In this document: positions 63,469 through 64,000 of the stretch, piece by piece
How positions within the stretch are numbered: position 1 is the first letter of the stretch
How the letters are laid out: each line of letters opens with the position of its first letter
Assembly: GCF_006352025.1 (NCBI RefSeq)
Contig: NZ_CP040936.1
Span: 1,736,001 to 1,800,000 of the forward strand
Reading direction: 5' to 3'
Source of the DNA: Hymenobacter sp. DG01
Lineage (GTDB): Bacteria; Bacteroidota; Bacteroidia; Cytophagales; Hymenobacteraceae
DNA length: 64,000 nucleotides
Notes under the pieces: generated by a model
Database searches by the model: none
What the model was told of the DNA's origin: nothing
Seen by the model: only the letters and a program-made list of their open reading frames with translations
Program-made: the position numbers and the translations under genes

Positions 63469-63598
63469 GCATGCTTTTTCCGGGGTAATTAAACTACCTG
63501 GCATAGTTTTTCGTTAAGAACAGACATTCGGTGGGTTTTGCAGTACCATGAACCCGCTGGTTTTCTGTGACTTCGACCTGTCTTAAGCATCCTTTCCG

Positions 63599-64000
63599 AT
63601 GAAAAAGAAACTTGCCGCTGCGGCTGCCTTATTCGTTGCTTCTCTCGGGGCGCATGCCCAGCAGAAGCCCGCCCAGGCCCCGCAGAAGAAACCGACCCCG
63701 GCCGCTGCTCGCCTCAACCCGGTGCAGGCCCACGCCCGCAAGCTCTCGGAGCAAATGGCCCGCGACCTGCGCCTGAATGGCTATCAGAAGAACCGTCTGC
63801 AGGCCATCAACGAAGATAAGCAGGCTAAAATCGTGGCTATCAACCAGAAAAATGCCGGCAACGATAAGCTGATAAAGCAACAGTGCGACGCCGTGTGTAA
63901 GGAGCGCGACAAAGAGCTGCAGGCCGTGCTCAGCACCGACCAGTACAGCGACTATTATGGCTCGCGGCCTACGTACAACGCGTTCAGCATGAACTATAAC
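63599..64000 (+). CDS. Spy-like periplasmic protein, cut by the window end
   Basis: 134 codons are visible, no stop before the window ends. Signal peptide (residues 1 to about 20, AHAQ), then Gln/Lys/Pro-rich spacer and helices RKLSEQMARDLRLNGYQKNR and KERDKELQAVLSTDQYSDYY. Same layout as the protein at 32653 (signal, charged helical repeats), so a paralogue. Function as for Spy/CpxP-like proteins, uncertain. Confidence 0.65.
   Translation, partial: MKKKLAAAAALFVASLGAHAQQKPAQAPQKKPTPAAARLNPVQAHARKLSEQMARDLRLNGYQKNRLQAINEDKQAKIVAINQKNAGNDKLIKQQCDAVCKERDKELQAVLSTDQYSDYYGSRPTYNAFSMNYN

Overview
The window looks like chromosomal DNA from a high-GC Bacteroidota, most like Hymenobacter or a close relative in the Hymenobacteraceae. 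Evidence: Bacteroidota-type promoter elements (TAnnTTTG) at many starts, no clear Shine-Dalgarno sequences, a TonB-dependent receptor with a carboxypeptidase-like N-terminal domain, and many families common in this phylum (DUF2490, DUF4153, DUF4328, DUF1361, CPBP, M48). The genus is inference; no rRNA is present. There are no phage genes, transposases, CRISPR arrays or recognisable tRNAs.

Region 1 (about 0-15.2 kb) is a surface glycan locus. It encodes a complete route to CMP-pseudaminic acid: PseB, PseC, PseF-like, a PseG-PseH fusion and PseI. Around it are a GT4-like glycosyltransferase, a HAD-IIIC/FkbH-like protein, an unassigned GT-B-like protein, a polysaccharide deacetylase and a Wzx-like flippase. 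A lower-GC DUF4328 membrane gene interrupts the pse series.

Region 2 (15.2-29.3 kb) is a sulfate assimilation operon: cysH (APS-type), cysD, cysN, cobA, cysJ, a TonB-dependent receptor, a DUF2490 protein, cysI, and a siroheme-synthase domain fused to a TauE/SafE (TSUP) transporter. Its leader contains a SAM-I riboswitch followed by a 33-codon, GTG-started ORF with Cys-Cys and Cys-Cys-Cys runs. A second copy of this arrangement (same promoter, same riboswitch, GTG at the same distance, again a Cys-Cys-Cys run) precedes an amino acid permease at 30.4-32.3 kb on the minus strand. This duplicated two-input leader is the strongest candidate here for an undescribed regulatory system.

Region 3 (29.4-44.2 kb) holds a CPBP protease, the permease, a Spy/CpxP-like protein, EcsC, a Gfo/Idh oxidoreductase, an M48 protease, a DegT aminotransferase, a lipoprotein, a GT2 glycosyltransferase, FtsE, a transaldolase-like aldolase, the SRP RNA and GMP synthase. 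Region 4 (44.2-64 kb) holds DUF4153, AsmA-like and dGTPase genes, a TetR-ABC-HlyD-TolC export operon whose ATPase has lost most catalytic motifs, an LppC/LpoA-like protein, hemL, dcd and a partial Spy-like gene cut by the window end.

Intergenic regions are filled with dispersed inverted repeats of several families, some of which run into coding ends. Start sites were often moved downstream of the longest ORF on the basis of promoters and family alignment; these are stated per gene.
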